A DNA stretch of 64,000 nucleotides, from the NCBI GenBank assembly GCA_964460785.1, contig CAYWQB010000002.1:248001-312000 (forward strand), written 5' to 3'. A program made the translations under genes and the position numbers. Positions 25,700-33,005 of the stretch are shown piece after piece (the first letter of the stretch is position 1; the number at the start of each line of letters is the position of its first letter). The notes below the pieces were generated by a model. It saw only the letters and a program-made list of their open reading frames with translations, was not told the origin of the DNA and searched no databases. The stretch is from CAYWQB01 sp964460785 (GTDB taxonomy: Bacteria > Chlamydiota > Chlamydiia > Chlamydiales > CAYWQB01).

Positions 25700-26950
25700 A
25701 TGGGAACAGCAGGCCACCAGCATGGTGATCAAGCACTAAAAGAGCGCATCGGTGAGTTATCTCAAGCGTTTGAGCTTTTCACTGCGGAAACAGCACGGCT
25801 AGAAAAAGCTTATGCATCGCTAAAGACCAAGTTTGAGACAGTGAACAACAAACTAGAAGAGAGAACAAAAGCTCTAGATCAAAAAGTCTCAGAGCTTGAT
25901 GCGGTATCTAGCTACCTACATAGAATCCTTTCAAATATTTCACAGGGTATTCTTTTCATCAAATCAGATGGGATTATTACAACATATAATCCCTTTGCTG
26001 AAGAGCTTTTAAATATCCCCGCCTCGGATATTCTTTTTCACTCTGTACACGAGTGTTTTCCCGATAATCTCCTTGGATTTTCAATCCAAGAGGCGCTACA
26101 GAACAAGTGCTCTTCTCCACCAACCTACCCTAAGCTTATCCAAGACAAAGGAGAAGAAAGAGACTTAGAGGTGGTCTCTACTTATCTTTCTGAAGAGGAA
26201 GCTACCGAGGGTCTATTGGTCTTAATTCGCGACCTTACCGCTTATCACAAGCTGCAAATGCTAGCGAACCGCAGTGATCGACTCAAAGACCTAGGGGAAA
26301 TGGCTGCAGCTGTCGCTCATGAAATTCGCAATCCTTTAGGTGGCATTGAGGGGTTTGCCTCTCTACTAGTCAGAGATTTAGAAGAACAGCCTAATTTAAA
26401 AAGGATGGCTTCCAATATTGTCTCTGGCTCTCGTACCCTGAACCACTTAGTCAGCCAGGTTCTACACTATGCAAGGCCGATGCATATTCAGATCACACCT
26501 TACTCTTTAGAGGAGTTAGTTCGTGATACCTATGAGCATGTACAAGCAGATCAGAGCGTATGCAAGTTACCCATTACAATGACTCTTGATATTCTCTCCC
26601 CCTCTTTGGTGGTTCCCGTAGATGTCCATGAAATGAGGCGGGCATTGATGAATCTGATATTTAATGCTATTCAAGCGATGCCAGAGGGAGGCTCTCTTTG
26701 CACTACGATTCGCAAGGAGAAAAAGCATGCAATTATTGAGATACAAGACACTGGTGAAGGGATTGCTCCTGAGCACTTAGAGAAGATTTTTTCTCCTTTC
26801 TTCACAACAAAGCAAAAGGGAAATGGATTTGGCTTAGCAGAAGTCCATAAGGTTGTCCAGGCTCATCAAGGAGAAATAGAGGTCCAGTCGGAAGAAAACA
26901 AGGGCACCTGTTTCACTATTCGTCTACCACTACGTAGGGAGGGATCATAA
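25700..26950 (+). CDS. atoS: Cytosolic PAS-domain sensor histidine kinase (AtoS/FlgS-like, chlamydial CtcB-type)
   Basis: 416 residues with no membrane segment. Residues 10-70 are coiled coil, about 72-190 a PAS domain (GILFIKSDGIITTYNPFAEE), then a HisKA domain with phospho-acceptor His207 in AVAHEIRNPLGG. The ATPase domain shows the N box NLIFNAIQAMPEGG, the G1 box DTGEGIAPEH, the F box PFFTTK and the G2 box GNGFGLAEV. Soluble kinases of this build control sigma-54 regulators in flagellar systems (FlgS, FleS). In Chlamydia the homologous pair is known as CtcB/CtcC. Its stop overlaps the regulator's ATG by one base. Confidence 0.9.
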   Translation: MGTAGHQHGDQALKERIGELSQAFELFTAETARLEKAYASLKTKFETVNNKLEERTKALDQKVSELDAVSSYLHRILSNISQGILFIKSDGIITTYNPFAEELLNIPASDILFHSVHECFPDNLLGFSIQEALQNKCSSPPTYPKLIQDKGEERDLEVVSTYLSEEEATEGLLVLIRDLTAYHKLQMLANRSDRLKDLGEMAAAVAHEIRNPLGGIEGFASLLVRDLEEQPNLKRMASNIVSGSRTLNHLVSQVLHYARPMHIQITPYSLEELVRDTYEHVQADQSVCKLPITMTLDILSPSLVVPVDVHEMRRALMNLIFNAIQAMPEGGSLCTTIRKEKKHAIIEIQDTGEGIAPEHLEKIFSPFFTTKQKGNGFGLAEVHKVVQAHQGEIEVQSEENKGTCFTIRLPLRREGS

Positions 26951-28338
26951 TGGGGATAGAGCGCATTCTTGTTGTTGATGATGAGTTGCTCATGCGAGAC
27001 TTTCTTACAGAAACATTGCGTAGGAAAGACTTTGACGTTGATTGTGCTGAAAATGGGCTCCAAGCACTGCAGATGGTGAAAAAAAATGCCTATGACCTAG
27101 TCATATCCGACATGAAAATGCCAAAAATGACAGGCATTGAGTTATTGGCTGCGATTAAAGAACATAGCCCTGAAACGCTTGTCATCATTGTTACAGCATT
27201 TGGGAGCATTGAAAATGCTGTAGAGGCCATGCACCTTGGTGCTTTTAATTACTTAATCAAGCCCTTTTCTCCGGATACTGTGGAGGCAATTTTACAAAAA
27301 GCAAATGAGCATATCAAGCTAGTAGAGGAAAACAGTTTTCTCCGCCAGCAGGTCTCTTCCCTCCCTCAACGAGGAGCTAGCTCCTTTAAAATCATTGCGC
27401 AGTCCAAAGCCATGAAACAGGTACTTAGCACTGTTGAACGGGTGGCAAAGAGCAATGCGAGTATCTTTATCAATGGAGAGTCCGGTACAGGGAAAGAGGT
27501 AATCTCTCACGCTATCCATCACTTCTCTCCCAGGGCAAAAAACCCTTATATCCGTGTGAACTGTGCTGCAATTCCAGATACTCTGATTGAGTCGGAGTTT
27601 TTTGGACACGAAAAAGGGGCATTTACAGGAGCCCTAACAAAGCGGATTGGTCGTTTTGAACTTGCACACCAGGGAACATTACTCCTTGATGAGGTAACAG
27701 AAATCCCCATGCTTTTACAGCCAAAGCTATTGCGTGTGATTCAAGAGCGTGAGTTTGAGCGTGTGGGAGGCTCTCGTTCCATTCAGGTCGATGTGCGCCT
27801 TGTTTCTACCTCCAACCGCAAGATGGAGGAAGCCATTGAGGAACAGGTTTTCCGCAAGGACTTATATTATAGGCTTAATGTCATTCCTATTCACCTCCCC
27901 CCTCTACGTGAGCGTGCAGAAGACATTCTGCCTCTTTGTGAGCATTTTCTTGATACTATTTGTATAGAGAATCACAAAAAGAGGAAAAAGCTCACTGTGG
28001 AAGCGAAAAAGCGTCTCCAGGAATACCATTGGCCTGGAAATATCCGAGAGCTCATGAATGTGATTGAACGTTGTGTAGTCATGGATATTGCAGAAGACAT
28101 TTCCCCTGAGCACCTATTTTTAGAGTCTTTTCATGAGGAGCAAACAGTCAAAGAGCATCATGAAGCTCCCGCTAACCAGTTTGTGGGCCTGAGTCTACAA
28201 GAGTTAGAAAAGCGCATGATCATTGAGACGTTGAATCAAAACCAGCAAAACCGCACACGTACTGCTGAGGTGTTAGGAATCAGCATCCGCACTCTAAGGA
28301 ATAAATTAAAAGAGTATCATCAAGGAGAGGGTCCGTGA
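26950..28338 (+). CDS. atoC: NtrC-family sigma-54 response regulator (AtoC/FlgR-like, chlamydial CtcC-type)
   Basis: 462 residues in three domains. The receiver has the acid pair Asp10-Asp11 and phospho-acceptor Asp54 (VISDMKMPKMTG). The AAA+ domain has the Walker A GESGTGKE near 176-183 and the sigma-54 contact loop GAFTGA near 223-228. The C-terminus (from about 420) is an intact Fis-type helix-turn-helix (RTRTAEVLGISIRTLRNKLK). It should activate sigma-54 promoters after phosphorylation by the kinase encoded just upstream. A consensus sigma-54 promoter occurs at 45829. The DNA-binding helix-turn-helix differs from some FlgR proteins that have lost it. Confidence 0.93.
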   Translation: MGIERILVVDDELLMRDFLTETLRRKDFDVDCAENGLQALQMVKKNAYDLVISDMKMPKMTGIELLAAIKEHSPETLVIIVTAFGSIENAVEAMHLGAFNYLIKPFSPDTVEAILQKANEHIKLVEENSFLRQQVSSLPQRGASSFKIIAQSKAMKQVLSTVERVAKSNASIFINGESGTGKEVISHAIHHFSPRAKNPYIRVNCAAIPDTLIESEFFGHEKGAFTGALTKRIGRFELAHQGTLLLDEVTEIPMLLQPKLLRVIQEREFERVGGSRSIQVDVRLVSTSNRKMEEAIEEQVFRKDLYYRLNVIPIHLPPLRERAEDILPLCEHFLDTICIENHKKRKKLTVEAKKRLQEYHWPGNIRELMNVIERCVVMDIAEDISPEHLFLESFHEEQTVKEHHEAPANQFVGLSLQELEKRMIIETLNQNQQNRTRTAEVLGISIRTLRNKLKEYHQGEGP

Positions 28339-29369
28339 AGTACGAACCATTAATCTTTGGCATTGGAGGAGGAAAGGGGGGCGTTGGTAAGTCGATGACG
28401 AGTGCAAACCTATCTGTCATCTATGCTCAAATGGGATTCAAAGTTGCTCTACTTGACCTTGATTTTGGTGCTGCCAATATCCATACCCTTTTTGGAGTGA
28501 TTAAGCCTGAAAAGACCTTAGGAGAGTTTTTTTCCACGGCAAAAAGCCAACTTTCTGACTACCTCCTCCCTACGAAGGTCCCCAATTTAAACTTTGCTCC
28601 AGGGAGTGGCTATGTACCTGAGCTTGCAAACTTAAAGTACATGCAGAAGTTTAAGCTTATCAAGCAGCTGCGCCGACTTCCTTATGATTTAGTGATTCTG
28701 GATTTAGGAGCCGGCAGCTCCTACAATGTCGTCGACTTTTTCGCGATGACCGACCTGGGAATTATTGTAACAACTCCCGAGCCAACGGCAATCACCAATG
28801 CTTACGAGTTCATTAAAAATGTCATCTATCGAGCTTTATTTCGAGTGTTTCGCAATGATGAACGTATCCTTCCCGTTCTCAAAGATATGTCTAACCCCTG
28901 CAACCCCCTCAATATTGAGACATTATCTGATCTACTCAAACATTTAGAATCGATAGACCCTTGGGCAAAAGAAACCATCAGCCAGATGCTCAAGCATTTC
29001 AACCTCTATATCCTTCTCAATCAGGCGCAGCAGGTTTCAGAGGTCCGCTTAGGAGAAAAGCTACAAACGATCACCAAGCGCTATCTCTCTCTAGACTTGC
29101 ATTATGCAGGCATGCTCTTCCATGAAAAGGAGGTCGGACAATCCGTCTATAAGATGTCCCCTATTTCCATGCTTTCCCCTCAATCTTTGACCAGTCAATC
29201 TCTCACACGCATTGCTCATCTGCTGATGGAAGGTTGCACCTCATCCAAGGTAGGAGAACCTAACAAGGACTCTTTTTCTGAGCAGGTCAAACGCGTATAT
29301 GCCCAGGCTTTTTCTGATTACGAGTCTTTATTAATAAAAAACAAAAGACAATACTCTAATAGTAAATAA
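28335..29369 (+). CDS. FlhG/MinD-like P-loop ATPase
   Basis: 344 residues from a GTG at 28335 that overlaps the regulator's stop codon, behind AAGGAGAGG. The deviant Walker A is GGGKGGVGKSMTSANL at residues 11-26, and the switch II strand is LVILDLGAGSSYNVVDFF. The MinD-like D-x-D-x-x-x-A-N element (LLDLDFGAANIHTLFG) is present. The C-terminal part (ETISQMLKHFNLYILLNQAQ onwards) is longer than in MinD and resembles the FlhG/YlxH branch, which sets the number and place of flagella. Position directly after an FlgR-type regulator supports FlhG over MinD, but Soj/ParA-like roles cannot be excluded. Confidence 0.7.
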   Translation: MKYEPLIFGIGGGKGGVGKSMTSANLSVIYAQMGFKVALLDLDFGAANIHTLFGVIKPEKTLGEFFSTAKSQLSDYLLPTKVPNLNFAPGSGYVPELANLKYMQKFKLIKQLRRLPYDLVILDLGAGSSYNVVDFFAMTDLGIIVTTPEPTAITNAYEFIKNVIYRALFRVFRNDERILPVLKDMSNPCNPLNIETLSDLLKHLESIDPWAKETISQMLKHFNLYILLNQAQQVSEVRLGEKLQTITKRYLSLDLHYAGMLFHEKEVGQSVYKMSPISMLSPQSLTSQSLTRIAHLLMEGCTSSKVGEPNKDSFSEQVKRVYAQAFSDYESLLIKNKRQYSNSK

Positions 29370-29373
29370 TTAC

Positions 29374-29402
29374 TTTACTTTTAAAGAAAAAACCTTTATA
29401 AT
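29374..29402 (+). promoter_or_regulatory. Near-consensus sigma-70-type promoter in an AT-rich leader
   Basis: TTTACT (29374-29379) and TATAAT (29397-29402) are 17 bases apart. The -10 is perfect and the -35 matches four of six. The following 34 bases are nearly pure A/T up to the start codon at 29437. The flanking genes lack such a stretch. Confidence 0.6.
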
Positions 29403-29436
29403 TTCATTATATTATTTAAATATAAGGGTATTATAG

Positions 29437-29877
29437 ATGGTACATCTTACTGGATTTCAAAACGCTTATCATCAAACCATGAAGGCTCAACCGTATAGAG
29501 AGCGAAGGCAGCAGCAGCAGCTAACTCAAGTAAATAAACTAGTTAGCCAATTTAAGAGGCGCTTAAATAATGCTCCTACTCCTGAAGCAAAGGAGAGGGT
29601 TCGCTTGGGAGCGATTTCTTTATTTACCCTTAAGGCTGCACTTGAAAAAGGGTTTCCGGGAATACAAAAACTAACGGCTCTAGCTTCTCGTCGACGACGG
29701 GCACATGCGCAAATCTTAGGACAAAGTGGCAGTGCACAAGGAGCTCCTACAGCAGAGCCAACCTCGCGTGCAAAAAAGAAAAAGCCATCTCATTTAAAAG
29801 AGCAGCAAAAGGCTCACAGCGAGTTGATTCGCAACCAGCTCATGCAAATGAAACTAGCTACTGGGATTACTACTTAA
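29437..29877 (+). CDS. Small basic protein of unknown function
   Basis: 146 residues, strongly basic. A Gln/Arg-rich N-terminus (RERRQQQQ), a central helical part with RRRRAHAQ and a C-terminal KKKK stretch are visible. There is no signal peptide or membrane segment. It has its own near-consensus promoter, unlike its operon-bound neighbours. Low complexity and high charge suggest nucleic-acid binding or a type III-secreted protein, but neither can be shown. The gene is convergent with the MORN gene and overlaps it by 24 bases. Confidence 0.55.
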   Translation: MVHLTGFQNAYHQTMKAQPYRERRQQQQLTQVNKLVSQFKRRLNNAPTPEAKERVRLGAISLFTLKAALEKGFPGIQKLTALASRRRRAHAQILGQSGSAQGAPTAEPTSRAKKKKPSHLKEQQKAHSELIRNQLMQMKLATGITT

Positions 29878-30756
29878 TTTTGGATGCATTGCGATAAAGG
29901 CCTGACCATCCCACTTCTTTTGGGACATTTGGGCCTTTCCCCCTTCTGGATCAAACCGCAAGGTTCGCACGACTTGCTTTTCTGCATCGAAGGATTCATC
30001 ATAAAAAAGCATCCCATCTTCTCGCCACCGACGTGTATGATAAAGCTTGGGCTGTGGCCCTTCTTTAGCTAAGTGGACCTCTTTGATCAACACCTTCTCT
30101 TCTGCCATCTTACCGCTTGGATACCAAGAACGAACAACTTCTTGTTCAGGGTGTAGAACCTCAAAGCGCTTTTCTCCTCGCTCATCATATTCATACTCCC
30201 ACCCTTTACGTGCGCCCTTCTCATAGTTGATCGAGCGTTTGACCACCTTCCGAGGGTAGTAAAGAGTCACCTCTCCATCTAGCTCTCCCCTTTGGTAATT
30301 CATTTCCGCTTTAGGGTCTCCATTGAGATAGTAGTACTGCTGCTTCCCGTGTAGCTTGCCATCAAGGTATTTCTGGATCGCATAAAGAGAGCCGCTTGCA
30401 TAAAACTGACGGTTTTTTCCCTGCTTAAGGCCATCCACATACCATGTCTCACTCATAACGGAGCCACTTTCACTATAGTAAGTGGAAGGGCCAACAAGCT
30501 TCCCATGATCATAAAAACAGCGATGCTGAACAGTACCATTAGAGAAGTAGAGACAAAACTCTCCATGCAAAGAACCTTGATCTTCTCTTCCCATTGATGC
30601 CACATTGCCTGTAGCATCTTTTTCTATTACCAAATGCGGGTCTTCTTCAGCCTGCTGAGGTAGAGAGGGAAGGTCATATGCCTTATGCACGTTCAGAGAG
30701 AGGCTTGGATCTTCAATTGTGAGTGTTCCATCTTCAAAGTGATAGTACTCTGTCAT
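29854..30756 (-). CDS. MORN-variant (MORN_2) repeat protein
   Basis: 300 residues with at least six repeats of about 22 residues of the MORN_2/YwqK type, each a strand pair such as LHGEFCLYFSNG, LVGPSTYYSESG, KQGKNRQFYASG and LHGKQQYYYLNG. No signal peptide is seen. MORN_2 proteins are common in environmental chlamydiae and in several other phyla, with no single function. Its start overlaps the stop of the Maf-like gene by 4 bases, so the two proteins are made together. Confidence 0.78.
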   Translation of the reverse strand: MTEYYHFEDGTLTIEDPSLSLNVHKAYDLPSLPQQAEEDPHLVIEKDATGNVASMGREDQGSLHGEFCLYFSNGTVQHRCFYDHGKLVGPSTYYSESGSVMSETWYVDGLKQGKNRQFYASGSLYAIQKYLDGKLHGKQQYYYLNGDPKAEMNYQRGELDGEVTLYYPRKVVKRSINYEKGARKGWEYEYDERGEKRFEVLHPEQEVVRSWYPSGKMAEEKVLIKEVHLAKEGPQPKLYHTRRWREDGMLFYDESFDAEKQVVRTLRFDPEGGKAQMSQKKWDGQAFIAMHPKLSSNPSS

Positions 30757-32687
30757 TGTGTCACCTCCTCCTCTTTACGCTCCGCAACAGGAAACCCTCG
30801 GCCCTTCATTTCTTTAAGAATAGCCTCTATGATATCTACGTTAAAGCTCGCTGCATTATGTAAAAAGCGAAACTTCTCTTGGTTAATCTCAATACGCTCT
30901 AAAGCTTGCTGTCGTTCTGTTTTTAGCTCTTCATCCGCCTGTGCTGCCAATAAGTTTCTTTGAGCCACTCGTTCTTTTACCTCTGCCATAGACTGCAGAA
31001 CATAGGTAAAAGCATCTTCTTTTATCACCTTTTGCTCATGCTCAACTAAGCTTTTTTCCTTTTCTATAGGGATTGCATGAGCTCTTTTTTTCTGTTTCTT
31101 TTTTAGGCCTTCTAAACCATCCACAAGAATCTGCAAGCTACTTTTTGTGCGCTTCATACTCTGGTGTAGCTCATAAATAAGATCATCCACTTTTTCAAAT
31201 GAACATGCATTGAGAGGGTGAGATGCCCACTTCTGGTGAACATAACCTCTTAAGTCTCTCGTCTTTTTCAGGCAGGTATCCATCACCTCTTGCAAAGAGT
31301 GGTTAGGAATATCTTTCATCCCTATCCCTCCTTCTGTAGCATTGATAAACTGTGTACCAGGCCGCTCCTTAGCATAATTCCCCAGCCAGTCAGACTCTGT
31401 GACCCACTTCCATTCTGTTAATACAGGGTTTCCATAGATATCTTGCTTATTAAAGACTGGCTCATCTTCTGAAAGAGATTTCTGATTCTCTTGCTGATTG
31501 ATTAAGATCCCATCTCCATACTTTTTCTTGTCTGTGTAAGCAAGGTCCATCCCTACAAATATAATGGGGTTACAACCCATGTGATAGGCAACTTCTGTGA
31601 GGAAATTAATCACATTATGCCCTTCATCAACACTAATGTCTTCAATGCCTAGCTTCTTTTCAAACCAGCTTGGAATTGTATACCCTCCAGCCCCGTTGAT
31701 ATAGAGCCTAGGGCCATGTAGTGTGGTTAAGGCAAGGTGGTGGACACGGTTGCGGTAAAAGGCAGGTAGGTTGAAAAAGTGGTTACGCCACATTCGATCT
31801 CTTTGTGCAGCATTGGGATCAATAGTGCCTCCAAGGTGAGGCTCTACCCCATGGTGATAAAGAGCATTGAGGGAAGACCCTCCAGCAATAATCAGAGCCT
31901 TATTTTCTAACTCTTTCAATAGATGGGCATTCTTGTTAAGTGAAGGCCCTGCCCCACAGATGATAGCCGGCACTCCCTGAAACTCATTGAAAAGCTGTGT
32001 ACCATGAAAGCTCTCACCAATCACCATCATATTGCGATAAAAGTTCCGGTAAAAAGGTGCACTAAAGCTAAAGTACTCTCGAGCAAGGTGAGCATAGCGA
32101 ACAGACTCATGCCCCAAGCGCAACCTGATTGCGAAATAAACGGATTCTTTTTTTCTACGATAGTTTTCTAATGCGGTCACTTCGACTCTAGCCATGATAA
32201 AAAAGATGCACAGCTCAGAAATCAGTTGAAAAGCTTGGTCCATCGAAGAGAAAGGGAGTACTTGTACACGCTTATCCTCTAAGATCTCCTTTGCATAAGG
32301 GGTTTCCAAAAAGCGGCGGAGAACATATGGGTTATCTTCCAGGAAAACAAGAAACCGTCCCCTCTTCTCTGCAAGCCACTTTTTAGCTTCTTGGTAGTAA
32401 TAGCCAAGGCCCACTCCATATACATAGAGAACATCTGCCGTGCTATTTTTGATAGACTGAAACCAGCTAGCAGCCTCTTTTTTAGGGCTATAAGGGGAGT
32501 GCAACATCTGTTGCTCTCCATCCTTTTTTTCATACATCAGGTTCCAACTGCCATCTTTGGACTGTACAGGCTGCAGCCTTGAAGCATCTAAGTCTTGGAT
32601 AATAGATGCTCCTTTTACCGTTCGCTTCTGATAGATCTGCAAATTGCTCTTGAATCTTTCTTCAGAAAAAAAGGGCTGATCAGACAC
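30753..32687 (-). CDS. Maf/DUF115 motility-accessory-factor-like protein
   Basis: 644 residues from a GTG at 32687 with AAGGAG upstream. Residues 241-250 (AIICGAGPSL) and the downstream blocks IIAGGSSLNALYHHGVEPHL and IFVGMDLAYTDKKKYGDG match the order of motifs in the MAF_flag10/DUF115 family. In Campylobacter, Helicobacter, Aeromonas and others these proteins transfer nonulosonic acid sugars to flagellin. The acceptor here is unknown, because no flagellin or nonulosonic acid gene is in the window. The C-terminal 150 residues are charged coiled coil. It is coupled to the MORN gene. Presence about 1.4 kb from the FlhG-like gene fits a flagellar-type module. Confidence 0.75.
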   Translation of the reverse strand: MSDQPFFSEERFKSNLQIYQKRTVKGASIIQDLDASRLQPVQSKDGSWNLMYEKKDGEQQMLHSPYSPKKEAASWFQSIKNSTADVLYVYGVGLGYYYQEAKKWLAEKRGRFLVFLEDNPYVLRRFLETPYAKEILEDKRVQVLPFSSMDQAFQLISELCIFFIMARVEVTALENYRRKKESVYFAIRLRLGHESVRYAHLAREYFSFSAPFYRNFYRNMMVIGESFHGTQLFNEFQGVPAIICGAGPSLNKNAHLLKELENKALIIAGGSSLNALYHHGVEPHLGGTIDPNAAQRDRMWRNHFFNLPAFYRNRVHHLALTTLHGPRLYINGAGGYTIPSWFEKKLGIEDISVDEGHNVINFLTEVAYHMGCNPIIFVGMDLAYTDKKKYGDGILINQQENQKSLSEDEPVFNKQDIYGNPVLTEWKWVTESDWLGNYAKERPGTQFINATEGGIGMKDIPNHSLQEVMDTCLKKTRDLRGYVHQKWASHPLNACSFEKVDDLIYELHQSMKRTKSSLQILVDGLEGLKKKQKKRAHAIPIEKEKSLVEHEQKVIKEDAFTYVLQSMAEVKERVAQRNLLAAQADEELKTERQQALERIEINQEKFRFLHNAASFNVDIIEAILKEMKGRGFPVAERKEEEVTQ

Positions 32688-32765
32688 GAAAGGACTCCTT
32701 GCTTTTCCTCGCTATCTTGCCCAATATAACAAATTAAAAGAAACATTATAGAAGAGAGGAGAGCT

Positions 32766-33005
32766 ATGGCAGACGTTCCATCTGTTTCACAAAATATGCT
32801 CCAGCAAAAGTATGGCCAAAGACAAAAGCCCCCTCCACAAGATGAATTTGAGATGAGTGCAGAAAAGGGAACACTGTCTAGACAAGAAGAGCAGAAAAAA
32901 CAACAAGAGCACCGGGGAAAGGTTGCAGCAAAAAAAGCCCGCCCTTCGGCGATTTTAGACCTTTCTCCAGAAGCTAAACAACTCTTGAAGAAGGGTAAGG
33001 GCTAA
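32766..33005 (+). CDS. Small hydrophilic protein of unknown function
   Basis: 79 residues, rich in Lys, Gln, Glu and Pro, without hydrophobic stretches. GAGAGGAGAG stands just before the ATG. It is likely disordered. It diverges from the Maf-like gene and overlaps the 3' end of the 595-residue gene by 4 bases. A good ribosome site and lack of any better frame support a real gene, but homology is unknown. Confidence 0.5.
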   Translation: MADVPSVSQNMLQQKYGQRQKPPPQDEFEMSAEKGTLSRQEEQKKQQEHRGKVAAKKARPSAILDLSPEAKQLLKKGKG

